Under the pieces are notes generated by a model. That model saw only the letters and a list, made by a program, of their open reading frames with translations, had not been told where the DNA came from and ran no database searches. From Eucalyptus grandis (taxonomy: Eukaryota; Streptophyta; Magnoliopsida; Myrtales; Myrtaceae), in the NCBI RefSeq assembly GCF_016545825.1, contig NC_052614.1, positions 20,602,559-20,666,558 of the forward strand: 64,000 nucleotides of DNA. Reading direction: 5' to 3'. Shown piece after piece: positions 34,250-46,739 of the stretch. Each line of letters starts with the position of its first letter. Position 1 is the first letter of the stretch. The position numbers were made by a program, and so were the translations under genes.

Positions 34250-35579
34250 TCCAAAAATATTCCGAAATTCAATTTTTTTCTTGTTTTTTGGACGGGCAGG
34301 TTAAATTCAATTTATCATCAGACTAAGCTGGGTAGCCAAACCCATAACAAGTGATCCCATTCAGCAAACCGTTACTAGCAGCTTAGTAACTTGTTAGTAA
34401 ACTGCTCAAGCAACGACACTAGCTCCTTTTTGTTTTTATGGTCTTTTTATTAGTTACTTGGTGTACATTTCACTTGAACGTGTCTTTTCTTACAAATTTT
34501 CGATCATAAATAATCTATGATAAAGGAAATGAGATGCAAGAGAGGAGCCGAGGGTCGTTTGAATAATAATATTCATAAGCTCTTAGATGAATATAATAAT
34601 TTAGGAGTCAAAATACTAATAAGAGGAAGAAAACACGTCATAACACTATACTCGTGATATGGGGAAATATAGCAAAGTAAACTTATAACTATATTTTTTT
34701 ATCTTGGATTGTATTAACCTAAAGATATGTTATAAGGAAATTAGCGTTGTAAGAAGTGCAGAAAATTGGATTCTAGAGCAAATTTCCTTTTTTTGTTTCA
34801 CATGTAAATTAAAGTTAAATTGAGAAAATATATACGCAATAGAAAATATAAATAAGTTCTGCCTAGCTTTTTTTTTTTTTTTAAGTAACATTCTTTCTTC
34901 TAAAGGTACTGAATCCATAGCGTCATGGATTACTGAAGAAATTTTATATATATGTGTACATGAACACTTGTAAGTATTGTCTCTTAAGATGACATGTACT
35001 TGTAGACCTATAAATAGCTCAAAAAGTCACCTTCTAATTGCAAAGATCGGCTTTCTTGCATTCTCCATCAGGAAAAAACAAAAAAAGAAATGCTGCCACG
35101 CAAGCTTTTCTTTGGGAAGACCAATTAAAATTACTTGACCATGGAGAGTCGGAGACCACCTAAGAAAGTACATTGTACTAGGATCAAATTGAATAAAAGT
35201 GGAAATTCAACAACCAACTTTGAACATTCACTAAGAATTTGATTGCTAAAAACAATCTTGTCCTAAAAAATTCATTTCACATCCACGTACAGAATTAGAT
35301 TCAACTAGCATACTTATTCAATAATATATAATAATTATACTTTTATTGATGGACGTGTGTGTCATCATAATCGCGAATATAACGTCAACTTTCATATGCA
35401 TGAGAGCATAAATTTTTAGGCAAGTTCGTCCCACCAACATTGCTTGAAAAGAGGAGAAAATAATTAATCATTTTTTATTAAATTAATTAGTCCATTTAAT
35501 CAATTACTTTTTCTTTTCTTTTTTAAAAGAAAGGGTTCAGCATTTCCATTTGCTATGGGCACCCATAAAACGACAAGCC
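34250..35579. other. duplicated upstream sequence of TNL-A
   Basis: This is collinear with 59610-60910. It is AT-rich, with short frames only, and copy-specific small indels are visible (for example near 34600, where copy 2 lacks about 35 bp). No gene is recognised. Confidence 0.5.
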
Positions 35580-36060
35580 GTCCACTTTGTCGCCCGCCCA
35601 ACCTGTCCTCTCTCTCTTTTCCCAATTTTTAAATATGTTCCCACCAATTCCCGATACTCGAAAACGACATGCTCTCTCTCTCCGCTTCTTCTTCTTCTTC
35701 TACGTCCTCTGCTTGTCTGATCAAACGGCGAAGACCTGCGATCATCTACGTGGACTCCCATTCCAAGCCGTCCATCTCCCCCCACCCACTACCGCTGGTA
35801 CACCTCTGAGTTCACTGACCGGCCCCGATCCTCCACACCTCCGACACCGTTGACGATTACTCGAGCAACTTGTCCGATTTCAGCATTGATGCGCCAACTC
35901 AATGTTCGGTGGCTTCGACAGCTAATAATGTGCAAGATTTGCGTAGTAATGCTGCATGTCATGTTGATAATGGAATGGACTTTCGATATGATTTTTCTCA
36001 TCTAAGCTACGGGTGCACAAGAATTGCCGGAATTCTAAAGAGACGGCAAAAAAAGAGGAC
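35580..36060 (+). pseudogene. unrecognised coding-like relic upstream of TNL-A
   Basis: This segment is richer in G and C than its surroundings and is collinear with 60930-61480. On the plus strand it shows coding-like stretches in shifting frames, for instance a Ser-rich run then ACLIKRRRPAI, and further on NLSDFSIDAPTQCSVAS with HVDNGMDFRYDFSHLS. The two duplication copies keep different frames open and neither is intact. It looks like the 5' part of an unidentified gene that has decayed. I cannot name a family. Confidence 0.35.
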
Positions 36061-36249
36061 GCAGAGAACAAAACAAAGAACTTAAATGGACTGCCTTATC
36101 AAAAAAAAAAAAGAGAACTTAAATGGACTGTACTTGGGCGGACCAAGAAGGAGGAGAAAGTGGGAGAAGAAGACGAAACAGATAAAAAAGAGGGACACCA
36201 ATGGGCACCACGTTTGAGCATGCTAACATTTGAAAAAGTAAGGGGTAAA

Positions 36250-37145
36250 TTGGACACGTAGACACGCTCGGACACGTGGTCAACGCGTGTCGGATTTTTC
36301 GACACGTCAACTTTTCTCGACACGGTTGTCGACGCGTGTCCGGAAGACTGGTGGAGGGTGGAGGCAAGGGAAGGCGAGGGAGCAAAGGCCGCGAGCGCCG
36401 GCGAGACGAAGCCACGAACAGACCACCGCGACGGCGAGAGACGGCCAGAGAGAGCGGCGAGGGCCGCCACTCTTGCGATGGATCGGTGACGAGAGGAAGA
36501 GGAGAGGAGGGAAGGGGTCGTGCGGCGAGCGGCAAGGAGGAAAAGGAAAAGGAGGGCTCGCGGCTTGCTAGGGTTTTTCATAAAGAAACCCAAAAAAATA
36601 TAAGAAAGGCGTGAGGGGGAGGGGAAGTGACAGCTTACCTGTCACTGTCAAGTGGTAGTGGACGGAAAAGGACGAATGGGGTGGAGGGAAAAGGAAGAAC
36701 GGAAGGGGGATGGATTTTGAGGATTGCTTTTGAACTGGAAAATTAAATAAATGAAATTAAAAAATAATTTCAAAAAATAAAAGTATTGAATTTTGAATAA
36801 TGATCAATTTTGATTACCATAGAAAATCATGAATTTATTTAAATAAAGTGATTCTAATTTCTTATTAATTATTAGTTTCATCGATAATTTTTGTTAAAAT
36901 TAAAAAAAATGCTTTGCATTAATTATGAATATATCTTGCATTAATTATGAATATATCTTTCGAATTTCAAATGAATTGATTTGTTAATATTATTAGTGTA
37001 AATTTATTATAGGCTCTTTTTAATTATTTATTTATTTATGAATTTGAATCAAATTAATTAAAAATAAAAATATTTATTTAATATATAACGTGTCGTAACG
37101 TCGAAATTACATTTTTAGAAATGATGTGTCGTGTCGCGTGTCGAT
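36250..37145. mobile_element. putative non-autonomous element with GACACG-rich inverted ends
   Basis: 36250-36342 is packed with GACACG/CGTGTC words. 37085-37143 carries the same words in inverted order (GTGTCGTGTCGCGTGTCGA). Between them are a GC-rich part (36345-36620), which on the minus strand begins with AAACCCTAG-type sequence and an Arg/Ser-rich open frame, and an AT-rich part. The homology between the two segmental copies ends exactly where this begins. Superfamily and exact ends are not determined. Confidence 0.4.
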
Positions 37146-37899
37146 CTACCTAATATATACCAAGTGCATAAAATAATTTCTCCTTTGATCGACCATTTTA
37201 CATGATAATATTTTATTTTTGCAAAAATGAAAAAGGAGCTTGGCACGGTTTGTACAGCTACAAAAACTGTGAATCTGCTTCCAGCAAAGGATTTTCCATG
37301 AATAAAGAAACTATAGTCGAGAAGGATTGAGGGCTCATCTCAAGTCTTGGTACTTATTCAAAGAAGCCATCGTACATAGTCTATAACTCTACTCCGCCAA
37401 GAAATTACTTAATGAGCATGTTATATATGTCATATCGTATGAATCTCATTTATATAAAACTTATAATTATGTGAGATGAGGATATATGCACCATATAAAT
37501 GGTATACGTCGTGGTATTTTCATGCAGTAGCTCTAGCATATGCCCTAATGATGGGATGAGCGAAGAGTATTATCCTACAATGAAACCTCCATACGTTAAA
37601 TTCCAGCTTTTCAAACGAAAATCTACCATCCTAAAAGTTGATTAATTAAAGATCTTCATTGTATAGACGAAATTTTTCCAAAATTATCTACTCAATATTA
37701 TTTATCCAAAACCAACAATATTTCAAAAATTGTTGGTGTCCAATTTTGCTCTTACTGTGCCCACGCCCCCTATATCCACATTTCATTTTTGTATTCAGAA
37801 TAAAAGAGGGACTTCTACCACCATGATAAAAGTGGATTTCAGGACATTTTCGCAGGAGTGACTCTCGAAATGTCTCTGTTCAGACAAGGGTGTATGTCC
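37146..37899. other. intergenic, no supported gene
   Basis: AT-rich sequence in which neither strand shows a coding frame of note. The part after about 37560 resembles 22430-22560 and 46620-46740. Confidence 0.45.
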
Positions 37900-38400
37900 C
37901 TATCAAGCTCAAAAATATTTTTAAATACACATCTTTTTATGGGCAAGTTAAATTCATTTCTTCATCAAACCATGCTCGGAAGCCAAACCCAGTACAAGTC
38001 ACAAACAGGTGATCGCATTTATCAAACCATTACCGGCGGCTAAGTACCACAGACAACTAGGAAAATACTCAAGCAACAACATCAACTTCAACCTGAACAT
38101 GAATAATAACTGCCCAAATATCCGAAGCAATTAGAGGACTAGTTGCTAAAGGCCGAGCACACCAATTTACATTCCGCTACACTGAATTTGCCAGTTACAA
38201 ACTTAAGGCCAATGCCAAATTAGAACTAACTTTTTGCTGCAGCAGCTTGGGCCCTTTGATGCCTAGTCTTACTGCAAACATAAGAGACTTCATCACAACA
38301 TCAACAACCAGAGTAACTTCATTATGCAGCAAGTCACTCCTAGCTCTCCATAGATTGTATATGGAACCTTTCCGCACTAGCTTCGGCATATCAACTTGAA
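37900..38400 (-). repeat. LINE-tail fragment (minus strand)
   Basis: The minus strand reads YNLWRARSDLLHNE, then VVMKSLMFAVRLGIKGPKLLQQK in a frame open at 38389-38195. This fits the region after zf-RVT in plant L1-type LINEs, and is the clearest member of the family seen at 3.2, 22.9 and 47.1 kb. The sequence on its 3' side (down to 37900) is shared with 2870-3150 and with the sequence upstream of both TNLs. Confidence 0.5.
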
Positions 38401-39980
38401 ACTAGTCCCTTAGTGGCCTGCTTTATCTAGTGAAGTCCAAAATCCAATTCCCAGGAACTCAAACAATAGCACATAGCAATAGAGCTCTCCTCTGTATCTG
38501 CGAAGAGAGAAGAAAGTTGTCAAGAGGCATGTTTTTTCCAATTTTGTTGTTCTGCTTTCTTTTTTCTTTCAAGTTCATGTGTACTATGAGCTTCGACAAA
38601 TCAAGCAGGATTCTCTTTCCTACACCCTTATCAGCCTATGGCCAAAGCTTAAGGTCTAGTCGGTAATCAGATGATATCACTCAATCAATATAGTGCCCTG
38701 AGATCAAGGACCCCAGTGGGCAAAAGTCCATAAATCAAGGAACCGCAAAGGTTGCATCCAATACAATTGAACTCCAAATATCTTGCTTCACGCCTTAGGG
38801 AGGGGATATCTTGCTACATTTCTCATTGTTATGCCGTGATTAACTTGCTTTAGGCATTTCTCTATTAACTCTGTGCCAGCCTTCTTCATAATTTAGGTAG
38901 TGACATTACATTTACTTGTCAAAGAATCCTATTCATATACCAAATCGCCAACGGCCAAGGGAGGCGGCATCTCATGAAGAAGAAGTTGAAACGAAGTATT
39001 AGACCCGAAAGAAGCTGAAGAAGATATTTCAATTGGAGTTCAAAGCCATCAATGCTTTGCAACACGCCGGCCTACAGGTGATATCAGCACTGGACAAAAA
39101 GTTGTAGCACCATTTGTCAAACATCCAAAGATGCGCTAGGCAGGTACACCTGCAAAATGATAGCAGTAAATGGAAAACATGCTGATGTACATTGCACCAT
39201 ATGATAGCAGAACAGAAAATTAACAGCAGTAAATTGCTTGAATATCCGCCATCAATCCTTCAATGGCCTCTTCCACTGCCACATACTAGAAGAAAATTCG
39301 AATGGCTCTTTCACTAGCATTGTAGGATGCAAAAATGCAGATATCATCTAATTAGTCTCTTCTGCCAGTACCAGTGAATCACTTGAACAAAGGTTCTAAT
39401 GATAGTCATTACAAATGCTCTTTGGCTAGCATTATGGAATGTGCAAATGCCCATATCATCCAACCTTTTTTGTTTGACCATTACCTTTGTCTAATTCGCA
39501 AACATCGGCACAGGAAAGACAGATTTTCTTCCGTTAGGTCTAGTCATCTATGGCTGAGAAATGCAGGGCCATCTATTGTGATTGTGCATGTTAGTAAAAT
39601 CTTGACAGATTTTCAAGGAGCTATTACTAAGTTGATTTTGACGATCAGCAGTCCCAAAAACTGTCTATTTCCAGCTTGATTGTTTCTTCATCCTTATTTT
39701 ATTATTTGAATTCTTTAGTTATTGGGCAACTTTGGTAGAACAATCAATCTACCAAAGAAGGAAAGAGAAACAGTGGTTTGCGGTATATGACCAAAAAATT
39801 GATAACAATTACAGCAACTTACTCTGAATTACTGAATTATGTGGAGAATTAGACCATCTTCTTCTTTAACTGTTTAAAACTGACTTCTTGCGATTTTAAA
39901 TCAGGAGCGACCTATGGCATAAAAATTATTAGTTGAACATACTGATACCTAGAGCCTGCCCTAGTCCAAGATTGCGACCT
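38401..39980. repeat. diverged third copy of the 22.9-23.5 / 47.2-47.7 kb segment
   Basis: 38401-38600 and 39570-39980 are collinear with 22990-23100 plus 23100-23480 and their second-copy partners. About 0.97 kb of unrelated or unit-X-like sequence (38600-39570) lies between. Plus-strand frames (38430-38666, 39374-39679) are not conserved. Confidence 0.5.
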
Positions 39981-40600
39981 AAGGCATAAAAATTTCAACT
40001 TCTATCCCATAGATATTCCTACTTCTCTATTTACTCTTATAATGGCTCAACCATGATTGAGAGATTCTAGAGGACCGTCTTGGTCTCTGTTGATCATCCT
40101 CTTAAATTTGTCAAATATTGTGCTCAACAATTTGGGTTGGCTCAGGGAATTCCTAGGCCAACTATATATCAAACGAAATTTTTTTCTCTCCATAGATTGA
40201 GCATAGATGCGACATTGCACTATGTCAACATCTGCCTCAATATATTTAATCGACACATGCATATTCCATTCCTCAAGAACCCATAGAGCACGATTTTTTA
40301 TTTTTTTTATTTTTTTATTAATTAATTAATTAATTAATTAAAAAAATTTATGGGTGCTGAAATTCCTGTTCCAATTTGATGTTTGTCAAAGGCGGCGATT
40401 CATTTTTAGAGAAGGTGAAAGAAGGATGATCTGTTTGGACTGTCTCAAACTTCTAATGCATCCCCATCGAACCCATCATTATCAATACTGAAGAGTAATT
40501 ACAGGAGAGGACTTGGTAAAAATTTGTTCATCATTTCCTTCCTTTCCTTTCGTCCTTTAATAACCATCTAACATCTTTCTCTCGATTGCAGTTGAAACCT
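39981..40600. other. intergenic with TTAA microsatellite
   Basis: T-rich and (TTAA)n simple sequence at about 40295-40350. Overlapping frames on both strands near 40047-40286 have no motif. Confidence 0.5.
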
Positions 40601-41260
40601 GCAAACGAAAGTGATCAACAGTCATTGTCGGAGAAGATGTAGAAGAGACTCCTTTGACCAAGCGAAACAGAACTCAAGGATTGCTCAGCATTGTCAATCC
40701 TAAAATCGACCAGCAGTTGAACTCAATTACTGTCGGTATGGCTTCATCATCTGGCCATCTTAGCCCATCAATTTCTGAAGAACTGAAGCGGAGTGGGAAG
40801 AATTATATCAACTCCTTTCGTGTGGATATTCCCACAGTGCCTCTTGCTCAGACCTCAAAAATAAAAGAATATAAAGTTTCTGCTGGTCTAACTGATCCAG
40901 GATGAAGACAGCCTCAATCTTTCTGAATGTCAGCACAAGTACGAAGAATTTTATACTCTCTTTGAGGATGGCATTGAAGCTTTTAGGTACAACTGCAAGC
41001 AAAAGCAAAGGGAAAAGAGAGGCTCGAAACATTTATTGCTGAAGGTCAGCATCAAATTGAAGCAAATGAGGCCGTCATTCATCGCGAAGGGAAGCTTATG
41101 AAGGAAAAGCGGAGGAAAGTCGATGTGCTTACGCTAGATTGTGATGAGCGACATCCAGAGATCAAGAACTATTCACCCATCAGCCACCAATATATAGAAA
41201 CCTATAGAAAAATGGAGGAATGCCTTCCAAAATTTGTAAGTACTGTAAAGGAATGACTTT
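40600..41260 (+). pseudogene. decayed coding region with coiled-coil-like tail, family not recognised
   Basis: Plus strand. The first part is a frame of 83 codons (40654-40905: TKRNRTQGLLSIVNPKID...). After frameshifts near 40900-41000 come LSECQHKYEEFYTLFEDGIEAF and then ERLETFIAEGQHQIEANEAVIHREGKLMKEKRRKVD, a charged, helix-prone stretch, up to SHQYIETYRKMEECLPKF and a stop at about 41256. Codon-like continuity across frames indicates a once-real protein, possibly transposon-borne (plant mobile-domain proteins often end in such coiled coils). That is a guess. Confidence 0.4.
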
Positions 41261-41454
41261 GACCTAAAGTAATAGAACATCAATGAAGATTTTTTTTTTT
41301 TTTATCATTCCTCGCCACTTCGTGTTGTATTTACCTGCATCTCTTGCATATCCCACATTGTTGGATGAAAATTTTTTTAGGCACTTTCCATTTATCGACC
41401 AAGACAGAATAATTCCTTCTAAGTCCATCAATGGATCTTTTGCCATTATGATTC

Positions 41455-41660
41455 TCAAGTGTCTAATGATCTAATTTCATCCAACTCATCTAAATTCATA
41501 TACATCGATTGTTCGCAGTCTTTCATTAACGCGTCACTCTGTAACCTAACTCTCAGGGATTGAGCAGTTATCTCCAAAAGAATAACAGCTTCTTGCCCAT
41601 ACGTTAACATGCAAGGACTTACATTTGTGCTCAACTTTTGATGAGGCGATGATGTGGTGT
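41455..41660 (-). mobile_element. Ty3/gypsy integrase C-terminal relic
   Basis: The minus strand reads TNVSPCMLTYGQEAVILLEI, then SLRVRLQSDALMKDCEQSMYMNLDELDEIR. This is the TPYSLVYGMEAVLP-EI...SLR...-LD-L-E-R pattern at the end of the integrase core of plant gypsy elements. Only about 65 codons are recognisable. The remainder of 41264-41960 on this strand has no clear element structure. Confidence 0.65.
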
Positions 41661-41960
41661 CAAAGGGGTGCCTCATTGGGTGCCATTTTGCTGAGCTGAT
41701 TGCCCTCATGGAAACGCCTACGGTACTCGTGTGAGTGGCCGCAAGAGGGTTGGTCGCCATTGCTGTCCATAGAGGTGCGGTGGCGCCACCCCCTTCTCCC
41801 ATCCCTCCCTAAATTTTTTCAAGTTTCTAGTCCATTTTGCTGATTGGTGTCTGGCATCGAGTATCCTCCAAAATATTTCATAAAGTCGGATTGGAAATTT
41901 TTTGTTGCTCCAAACTAAGGGTGCTAATAGAAGTATCCGAGCGTACTCTTTGGACAAATT

Positions 41961-42590
41961 TTAGGATTTTATCAAACCATTTAAAAAGCTTTAAATCTTT
42001 ATTATACTTTAGTCCACCATAACCATTAGGAAATGTTTTTCAAAAAAAAAAAAAAGAACATTAGGAAATGTGGTTTTCATCCCCTAACAAAGTAAATCAC
42101 TATCAAAGATGCTTTCATCCACTAACACTACTAGATCGCTGATGGTCGAGAATTTCAATCCACTATTGCGTCCTACTCTTATTAAGATGAAGTGAACTTT
42201 GTTCCTTCGACATAGTTGCATTTAGCTTGTTTAAAAAAATGTCGAGATTTAGTTGAATCGTAGGCTAGTTATCTTGAATATGGACTTCCACTCATAAGCT
42301 ATCGCATTTATTAAATATTGTCACGGTGCTTTGTCATCAACTGCATAACGGATTGAATACGTATCTACCGCTTATAAGTTGTTGCTTCCCTTTAATATTT
42401 TCCATGTTCACTATTAGATTCGAAATTATAAGTAATTTGCGCAGAAATTCGAGAAATAGTGGGAATCGGGAAAGTTGGACTAGAAGATCAAGGACATGCA
42501 TACATTTTTACTTTTTAGAATAGAAATGCTATTATGTAACCAAGAAATCCCTCTAAAATATATTTTATTAAGAACCCAAAGCAACCGAGA
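41961..42590. other. intergenic, no supported gene
   Basis: AT-rich sequence. Only short frames are present (for example 42326-42523) and they carry no motif. Confidence 0.5.
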
Positions 42591-42905
42591 ATGTAGATCC
42601 TTGCTCTGAGATGGAGAACTCTCAAATCCTTCGTCGGGGCTCTCGCCGGAAGCTCCATTATCCTTCGTTTCGAGGTTCGCCGGAGGGGAATCGTCGCCGC
42701 CGATTCAAGTGTCCTGACGTCTCCGTGCACCAGTTTCTCCGGCGGTTTGATGTTGGCTCGCGGTTCCATGGTCGCTACGCACCTTCCGTCGTCGTCGTCG
42801 TCGTCGCTGCTCTTCCTAATCGCCCGCGACTCTATTCGGTCCTTCGATTGCTATTCCACTGGGAGTAACGATGACTCCGGCGGCTTTATCTCCGATCCTC
42901 CGTCC
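42590..42905 (+). other. GC-rich, possible 5' exon of an unidentified gene
   Basis: This region contrasts sharply in composition with its flanks. Two plus-strand frames are open: one Arg-rich from 42611, and one reading MLARGSMVATHLPSSSSSSL, which would suit a transit-peptide-like start (Ser-rich, with a GTC/TCG triplet run at about 42788-42815), ending at ISDPPSIN and a stop. It directly abuts unit X at 42905. No copy exists in the two segmental duplicates. Coding status is unproven. Confidence 0.3.
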
Positions 42906-44730
42906 ATCAACTGAGAGCCACACCTGCCAGGTCGCTTCGTCTCCGATAAATTTTAGAATTGATTTCGATTGCTTTCGGATTTTTCTTTTGATTTCTGTTC
43001 TGTTTTGTGTCAATTCTGATGTTGTTCATAAGAAAACAGAGGGACCAATGAGCTTGAGGGCGTTCCGTGGAGATGAAGCCGGGGCGTTGGAACGTGAACC
43101 ATAGCAACGGCCGTCTCATGATTGCCGTGCGTGTCATCACCTCATCACCGCCAGGTTGTTTCTTTTCCAATTAAAGTGGTAATAATTGCTTGTACGCATG
43201 GATTTTCTACTCTGATGTTTCTGTTCTGTATTACTCTATGCCATTCTGGTGTTAATAGTACATCACACCACATGCTTACAACCTTTTCGACAGAAAGCCT
43301 GACCCCATTGCCGATAGTTCCTATTGCATTCTGTTTACCAACGCCTTGATGTCCAATTGAAGTTGCGTTGGTCGTGTCTTTGCTGGATTTCCCGTATATA
43401 GTTTATTGAAATGTGAACTAATTATATATATAGGTGATGTATATCGGATGCTGTTCATAAATATTTGTGTGGATCAAATCCTGTTCATATGTGATTGTGT
43501 ATGTCAAATGGTGCTCCTGCATGTTACTTTGAGATGGTGAAGTGCTGAAGGAAAGAGGAGAATGCTGGGAGTACTATTTTCTACTTGGACATGAGGCTAC
43601 TTATGATTGTATACATGAGTCATCGATGCTTGTTGCAATATCAAAAGAGCTTGTGTCTGAGCATGCGAGCTGCAAGTATGCCTGATTTGAGAAGAAACGA
43701 GAGCTGTAAATGAGTTGAAAATAAACAATGAAATGAAAGCCACATGAGATTCGAAGATTTGATTGGATGAGAACCGAACAAAAAGAAATTAGAATTGTTG
43801 TTGCATAAACTCAAGTAAATGCTCGATGTCAGACTCTTGAGAATTGAGAAGACGTAGTCAGTAGTGTCTGTCCTTGCTTCTGCCACTGCAACCTCATCCT
43901 AGAAGAAATTAGAATGGCTTGCAGATAATCAACTAATTGGTCTCTTCTACCATCAGTTTTGCCCAATTTACAGATATTGGCACAAGAAAGACTATTATTT
44001 TCTCCTATTAGATCTAGTCATCCGTGACAGCATAATGCTTGGGCCAAGGATTGCACATGTTAGTAATCTTGAGAAATTTTGGAGGTGTTCGTGCAATATT
44101 GATTTAATGATCACCATTTGGGATATCCCAAAGTTGCCTACTTCAGCTTGTTTTCTCTTCATTTCTCCTTTTGGTTTTTGCACTTGTAAGTTATTTGAGA
44201 AATTTTGGTAGATTCATTCATTTACCTAGATAAAAGTATCATATGCATTGGAAACTATTATCTAAGTTGTCGAAAATCTTGATGATGCTTGCATGTGGCA
44301 AGCAATCTGATATTCACAAAGGGAGTGACTTACCTCTCAACGAATGGGCAGTTAGTAAATCCTCAAAGCAGAGTAGATTGCATATGCAAATTGCATTCCT
44401 GTTTCCAGGAAACTTGTCCCTTGACCACAATGCACATCAGTTTATCAAGAAGAGTGCAAGTATTCCCTTGGAGCCACGATTTAGCTTTTATTCCCTTAAC
44501 CATAATGCATAGAGATCCATTCAGTTTTTCCTGACACCACGTCTGCATAGTCCTGCAAGACATGTACTTTTCCTGTCTGCCTGCGAAGACTTCTCACTTG
44601 GAAAAGCCCCAAGGGCTTGCAGATACATGGTAATATGCCTACGGAACAATCAATGCTGTCTTTTTCAATTTTTTATCTTCCAGATTTTTCTCCATCTCAT
44701 CATCCTAGAACAGGAAAAGATGAGTTATTC
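42905..44730. repeat. repeat unit X, copy 3
   Basis: This is collinear with 24765-26127 and 48945-50690, and from about 43800 also with 7390-8230. It lies immediately left of the second segmental-duplication copy and continues through positions where copy 2 is truncated, so it serves as an outgroup for polarising changes. No gene is recognised. Confidence 0.7.
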
Positions 44731-44879
44731 TAACGGGTAAGTTAAATTCATTTCTTCATCAAACTAAGCTGGGGATCAACTTTTCGCTGCAGCAACTTGG
44801 GCCCTTTGATGCTAGACCTTTACTAATACCTTAGTGACCTACTTTCTTGTTAAGTTATGTCTTGAGTTTTGAAATGTGC

Positions 44880-45300
44880 ATGAAACCTCAAAGGATTTTG
44901 ATTTGTTCAAATTCAGTGTTTGCTTTAATCCAAGTCAAATTTGGAGTTTTTGGGCTTTGGAAAATTTGATTTTGTTTTCTGTTCGATGAAGTGTATTTAT
45001 GTTTGACAGATTCGACTTCTTGGGCTCTTTGTCTATATCGCATGTGGAGGAGGGACTTATTTTGGCCGTACAAAAGAAGAAGAAGGGGCTCTCATATTCA
45101 ATATATACTTGTGGGTTCAGTAGATTTGTCAGAGGAAGAAACATGCAAAGGCGTGGGTTCTAATTTTCTCATCCCCTTCAGCCGCGTAAAAAGGTGGAGT
45201 TGTCCTTCTAGCTACGCGGAGAGGAAGAGGAACTCACGGTGATCGTTTTTTGCGCGAAGAGTTTACATCCTCCCTTCTCTTTCCGGAGATGCGGGTGTTT
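44880..45300 (+). repeat. R1 repeat copy
   Basis: This is the same family as 1-420 and the direct partner of 20650-21060, leading into the copia remnant. Confidence 0.6.
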
Positions 45301-45519
45301 CAAACCGTAATTCTTCTAAAGGCTAAACACTGTGCTTTAGGTGGAATGAGAAGCGCTTGAAAATGTGAGCTGTCGTACTTTATAATCCTTCGATTATCCT
45401 TCGATTGATTAGTGGATAATTTGCAACCGATCTCCCTCTAAAGTAGATACTGACACTGGGACTTCATGCATTTCTTATTGTTCCTTGTTGATTTATCTGG
45501 TTATTTCATGCTTGCTCGT

Positions 45520-46120
45520 TGATCTAATAATAGGATCCGATTAGCTTTCGCATTAATTTTACGATTATTGGTATTAGAGCTAAGTTTAGGATCTTTCTAT
45601 ATTTGATTTAGGGTTTTTGCTTGTATGATCATTGTTTGGAAATTTTGTTGTTGCAATTCTGTCTAAGGCAAAAATAGAAATTCAGAAGTTCAATGGAAAG
45701 AACAAATTGGGCAGCGAAGTGAGATGAGAAATTGGACGGCAAGGCTAAGTTGCTGAAAATGATCAAAGATGCCAATAAAGATGAGTTAATGGAGAGGGCA
45801 AATAGTATAATCATATCGATATCGTTGGATTAGGTTTTAATAAAAGTGGTTGAGAAGAGACATGCCGCAGCATTATGAGGAAAATTTCGGGCTCTTTACA
45901 TGAGAAAGGGTTTAAATAATTATTATATATGTTGAAGATGATATTTCAATTTCAACATGCTAAATGTACTTCCAACAAAGACCGCTCAGATGAGTTTAAG
46001 AAGCTCATGATGAATTTGAAGAACGTAGGTAATATCCTAATTAATAAAAATTAGGCATGATATTGTTGGCTTTTCTATGAGAGTCGTAAAATCACTATAC
46101 CGATTCATTGTTATAGGAGC
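45520..46120 (+). mobile_element. Ty1/copia leader with primer-binding site and gag remnant
   Basis: TTGGTATTAGAGC (45568-45580) differs by one base from the TTGGTATCAGAGC primer-binding site complementary to initiator tRNA-Met. From about 45663 gag reads AKIEIQKFNGKN, LDGKAKLLKMIKDANKDELM, LYMRKGLNN and a DEFKKLMMNLKNVG block, with stops between pieces. This is the best-preserved gag relic in the window. No pol follows. Confidence 0.7.
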
Positions 46121-46739
46121 AGAGGAAGTTGCGAGATGATGATCTGACGCGAGATGTAGCATGGAGTCAATCACTTGCCCCCAATATCAAGCTTCATCGA
46201 TTATGATCTAGATGGTCTAAAAGGTAAATAAACTTATGGAAATGCGTCGATCGCGTTCTTAGCGTGCAAAACTTGCCGAGGAAGTTAAGCCCGTCGTTGT
46301 TCCCCACCTTTGGATCAAATTGTTTCAATCTGGGACCGTTTGATCACGACACTAACCAACGCTCATGATGTCGCCCTTCTTGCTGCCCATCCTGCCTAGT
46401 CCGATTCAGCGAATTGATCCCAGCCCTTGCTTTTCTCAAATGGCCCGATCTCCATTGTTCAGGAGGAAGTTCATCGTGCAGCTCCCTACAATCATCAGCA
46501 TAGCTCTTCCAAATCACTTGAATCATTGTTTAGTTAATCAAGACATTTCGTTTTTGTGGTGATAATTAACAGGTGACCAGAATCATTTTTGTGGTGATAA
46601 TCATTGTTTAGTGAATCAATGAAACCTAAATACATTGAATTCCAGCTTTTCAAACTCAAGACCTACCCAAATAAATAAATAAAGAACCCTTGAGACCTAC
46701 CATCCTCAAAGTTGATTCATCAAAGATCTCCATCAAATT

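Larger units (their letters stand above)
20335..36250. repeat. large segmental duplication, copy 1
   Basis: Nearly the whole of this interval is collinear with 44565-61650. Anchor pairs include 21340/45568, 22749/46948, 26121/50297, 26128/51429, 33987/59315 and about 36200/61607. The offset jumps from about 24.18 to 25.30 kb at 26127, where this copy lacks about 1.12 kb. Differences are otherwise scattered single bases and small indels. It contains LRR module C and TNL-A. Confidence 0.9.

Noticed and set aside
36099..36593. 164-codon minus-strand frame as an independent gene
   Set aside because: Composition-driven (GC-rich, Ser/Arg/Leu), inside a putative mobile element, absent from the second copy, and no recognised domain.
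40295..40350. (TTAA)n tract as a transposon target or matrix attachment site
   Set aside because: Nothing beyond simple-sequence composition supports it.
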